Source of the DNA: Augochlora pura
Taxonomy: Eukaryota; Arthropoda; Insecta; Hymenoptera; Halictidae
Direction of reading: 5' to 3'
Assembly: GCF_028453695.1 (NCBI RefSeq)
Contig: NC_135774.1
Location: forward strand, 7,378,001-7,442,000
Length of the DNA: 64,000 nt
This document shows, one piece after another, positions 63,761 through 64,000 of this stretch (position 1 is the first letter of the stretch; each line of letters opens with the position of its first letter). Below the pieces are notes generated by a model that was not told the DNA's origin, made no database searches, and saw only the letters and a list, made by a program, of their open reading frames with translations. Made by a program: the position numbers and the translations under genes.

Positions 63761-63897
63761 CAACATCGACATTGTGCCACGTTGGACAAATAAGCAGCTC
63801 GGAAGAGAATTTTGCTGTGATGGGAGAAGACGACATACTTCGTCGTTTCCGCTGCCTACAGCAGCGCGTTATGAAGCAAAATCATTTCTCGACCAGT
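63761..63897 (+). CDS. Weak candidate for a further exon near the window edge
   Basis: A possible acceptor TTTTGAAG (63753-63760) is followed by a frame that is in phase with the exon 3 donor and stays open for about 45 codons, up to CTCGACCA|GTAAAT, a usable donor. The residues include VPRWTNKQLGREF and SFPLPTAARYEAKSF. Other frames in the same bases are also open for a stretch, so phase agreement alone is weak evidence. Confidence 0.2.
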
Positions 63898-64000
63898 AAA
63901 TAGCCATTTTTGCTCTGCTTGAACGTTCACGTTCCCAGGCTATGTCGAAGATGCCAATATCAGACTTACAATAATTAAGACTGCGAAACGACGGGCGAAT

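Noticed and set aside
1..64000. CRISPR arrays, bacterial operons or ribosome binding sites
   Set aside because: No regularly spaced identical repeats with unique spacers and no bacterial gene organisation; splice sites and transposons indicate an animal nuclear genome.

Overview
The window looks like an insect nuclear chromosome segment, most likely hymenopteran (ant or bee). The base composition is strongly AT-rich and there is almost no coding sequence. Splice sites are metazoan GT/AG. The mobile elements are short non-autonomous DNA transposons of the TTAA (piggyBac-like), TA (Tc1/mariner-like) and foldback types, plus two solo LTRs. The genus is not identifiable by eye. There are no operons, no CRISPR array, and no rRNA or tRNA gene that I can support. 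A 100-base run of N at 31574-31673 is an assembly gap.

The only well supported gene is on the + strand. Three exons (35184-35626, 54804-55096, 55990-56131) join in a consistent reading frame across introns of about 19.2 kb and 0.9 kb. Together they encode at least 292 residues of a low-complexity, proline-, serine- and arginine-rich protein that I do not recognise. Its 5' start lies upstream, unseen or outside the window. Its 3' end is either a stop at 56133 or a further exon reached through a donor that overlaps that stop. A gene with very long introns filled with transposon debris would be consistent with a large neuronal or developmental insect gene, but that is inference.

Layout: 1-34 kb is gene-poor. 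It holds TTAA elements (1645, 3674, 21185, 27187), a Tc1-like end (4033), a 51-bp degenerate satellite (9590), a solo LTR with a GAGT duplication (16028-16662), a long foldback (17797), a Tc1-like MITE (22531), two members of a TATAG-ended MITE family (24401, 26086), a 27-bp minisatellite (26613) and the gap. At 34-35.6 kb a dead mariner transposase lies just upstream of exon 1. From 35.6 to 54.8 kb is the long intron, with more TTAA elements, a 46-bp tandem repeat, a 379-bp foldback MITE, two long G tracts, a second satellite array and, just before exon 2, a nest of three elements. From 56.1 to 64 kb there is a third satellite remnant, another foldback, another TATAG-ended MITE and a weak exon candidate at the edge.

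Several islands of higher GC and CpG content (about 11.6, 16.9, 25.1, 29.1, 44.5, 46.6 and 62.2 kb) stand out from the AT-rich background without a convincing gene. They are candidates for conserved regulatory DNA or unannotated exons. Most other short open frames look like chance or lie inside repeats and are not listed. I did not find a convincing new biological system. The most informative structures are the unnamed split gene, the nested insertion beside its exon 2, and the dispersed repeat families.
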